The position numbers and the translations under genes are program-made. Below the pieces are notes generated by a model. That model was not told the origin of the DNA, made no database searches, and saw only the letters and a program-made list of their open reading frames with translations. 6,250 bases of DNA, from NCBI GenBank assembly GCA_002068715.1, contig MWAR01000146.1, positions 1 to 6,250 of the forward strand, given 5' to 3'. Each line of letters begins with the position of its first letter. The stretch's first letter is position 1. Source of the DNA: a bacterium ADurb.Bin374. Its GTDB lineage: Bacteria > Riflebacteria > Ozemobacteria > Ozemobacterales > Ozemobacteraceae. Shown here in pieces: positions 5,465-6,250 of this stretch.

Positions 5465-6250
5465 TTACTTCCGACTTCGCAGGATCGCGAGCGTGCGTTC
5501 CATTTCATTGTTGACGATATTGAATCCCTCGTCGAAGCCCATGCCCGGCTTTGCAAGCATCCGGTCGGCCCGGGCGGCGACGGCGAGATGCACACAACAG
5601 CGCGCCGAGACGTCGGTTTCGTTGCAGGTGCCGCCCTGGTAGGCCTCGACGCCCTTCTTTTTGCAGTAGAGGACGCTTTCGACGATGTCCTGGACGCCGC
5701 CCAGATCGGGAGTCTTGATCTGGAGCATGTGACCGGCGCCGGCATCGGCGAAGTCGCGCACGTCCTCGAACGTGTTGCACCATTCGTCCGCGACGACGCG
5801 CACCTTCGATCCCTTTGCCTTCAGCTGCCCGCAGATCTTCGCCAGGGCTTCGATCTGACGTTCGCGGTGCTCGACGTCGACGGGGCCTTCGATATACAGG
5901 GGCAGACCGCCGGCATCCGGCTCCAGCGAGGCGAGGTAATCGGAAACCTTCGTCAGGTCGCCGCCGAGCGCCTGTCCGATTGTTCCATAGACATCGATAT
6001 GCAAAGCTGGCGCGTATGACGGATCGACCCGCAGTTCGCGGATGCGATTCACGAGCCAGCGGATATACTCACGAAGTTTCGAGCCATCGCGGCCCAGCTT
6101 CTCGTCGATGTTGTTGATCAGCCCATGCGGAAGGGCCTCGACGCGCTTGAGGATCATCTTGTCCGCGTTCTCATACCGGTTGTCGCCAGTCTGGGCGAAC
6201 ACGGGAACGCGCTCGGCGATGACGGGCAGACCATACTCGTCGCAGACGAC
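5465..6250 (-). CDS. mal: Methylaspartate ammonia-lyase, C-terminal 261 residues (runs off right edge)
   Basis: This is the C-terminal part of 3-methylaspartate ammonia-lyase (EC 4.3.1.2), an enolase-superfamily enzyme that removes ammonia from threo-3-methylaspartate to give mesaconate. The reading frame is open to the window edge (VVCDEYGLPVIAERVPVFAQ at the edge), so about 152 residues are missing. Adding 152 to the local numbers reproduces the numbering of the Clostridium tetanomorphum enzyme at each key site: His42 in LPHGLINN = His194; the metal ligands Asp86 (HIDVYGTIG) = 238, Glu121 (YIEGPVD) = 273 and Asp155 (VADEWCNT) = 307; the base Lys179 (QIKTPDLGG) = 331; and Cys209 (GGTCNETD) = 361. 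All are intact, so the enzyme should be active. An apparent GTG start at 6202 is only an internal Val codon. The protein is cytosolic. Glutamate mutase genes usually lie upstream, outside this window. Confidence 0.97.
   Translation of the reverse strand, partial: VVCDEYGLPVIAERVPVFAQTGDNRYENADKMILKRVEALPHGLINNIDEKLGRDGSKLREYIRWLVNRIRELRVDPSYAPALHIDVYGTIGQALGGDLTKVSDYLASLEPDAGGLPLYIEGPVDVEHRERQIEALAKICGQLKAKGSKVRVVADEWCNTFEDVRDFADAGAGHMLQIKTPDLGGVQDIVESVLYCKKKGVEAYQGGTCNETDVSARCCVHLAVAARADRMLAKPGMGFDEGFNIVNNEMERTLAILRSRK

Noticed and set aside
6200..6202. GTG as the start of the methylaspartate ammonia-lyase
   Set aside because: The frame stays open and conserved to the window edge, and the residue numbering shows about 152 residues are still to come, so this is an internal valine.

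Overview
This is a GC-rich (roughly 60 % by eye) bacterial window. Every gene I can support reads on the minus strand, so the genes are listed here in transcription order, from high to low coordinates. The core is part of a methylaspartate (glutamate/mesaconate) catabolic cluster. It starts with the C-terminal two thirds of methylaspartate ammonia-lyase (5465-6250, running off the right edge). A 202-bp repeat-bearing gap follows. Then come three genes joined by ATGA stop/start overlaps: an AtuA/DUF1446-family protein (3886-5262), a DUF4387 protein (3527-3889), and a P-loop ATPase carrying an alanyl-tRNA-synthetase 'second additional domain' (2469-3530). After a 224-bp gap comes a complete class I [4Fe-4S] fumarase/mesaconase-type hydro-lyase (646-2244). 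After a further 186-bp gap the 5' end of a GH13 neopullulanase/cyclomaltodextrinase-like gene (1-459) runs off the left edge.

How the genes may work together: methylaspartate ammonia-lyase makes mesaconate from 3-methylaspartate, and a class I fumarase-type enzyme can hydrate mesaconate to citramalate. Finding both in one co-directional cluster suggests the hydratase works as a mesaconase, although sequence alone does not separate it from a housekeeping fumarase. Glutamate mutase genes would be expected upstream, beyond 6250. The three-gene module between the two enzymes has no established biochemical function known to me. Its tight coupling and its position make it the most interesting part of the window. 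The GH13 gene is probably an unrelated neighbouring unit.

The three intergenic gaps hold different repeats: (i) CACAGAG/CGCAGAG-type heptamer clusters at 492-560 and 5291-5457, sharing an identical 13-bp word; (ii) a REP-like imperfect inverted repeat at 2318-2400; (iii) a perfect 10-bp-stem hairpin with a GGAA loop at 574-597. I found no tRNA, rRNA, CRISPR array or transposase gene.

Organism: the gene set suggests a bacterium, probably a fermentative anaerobe, from a lineage rich in dispersed intergenic repeats. The window does not allow a phylum to be named with confidence.
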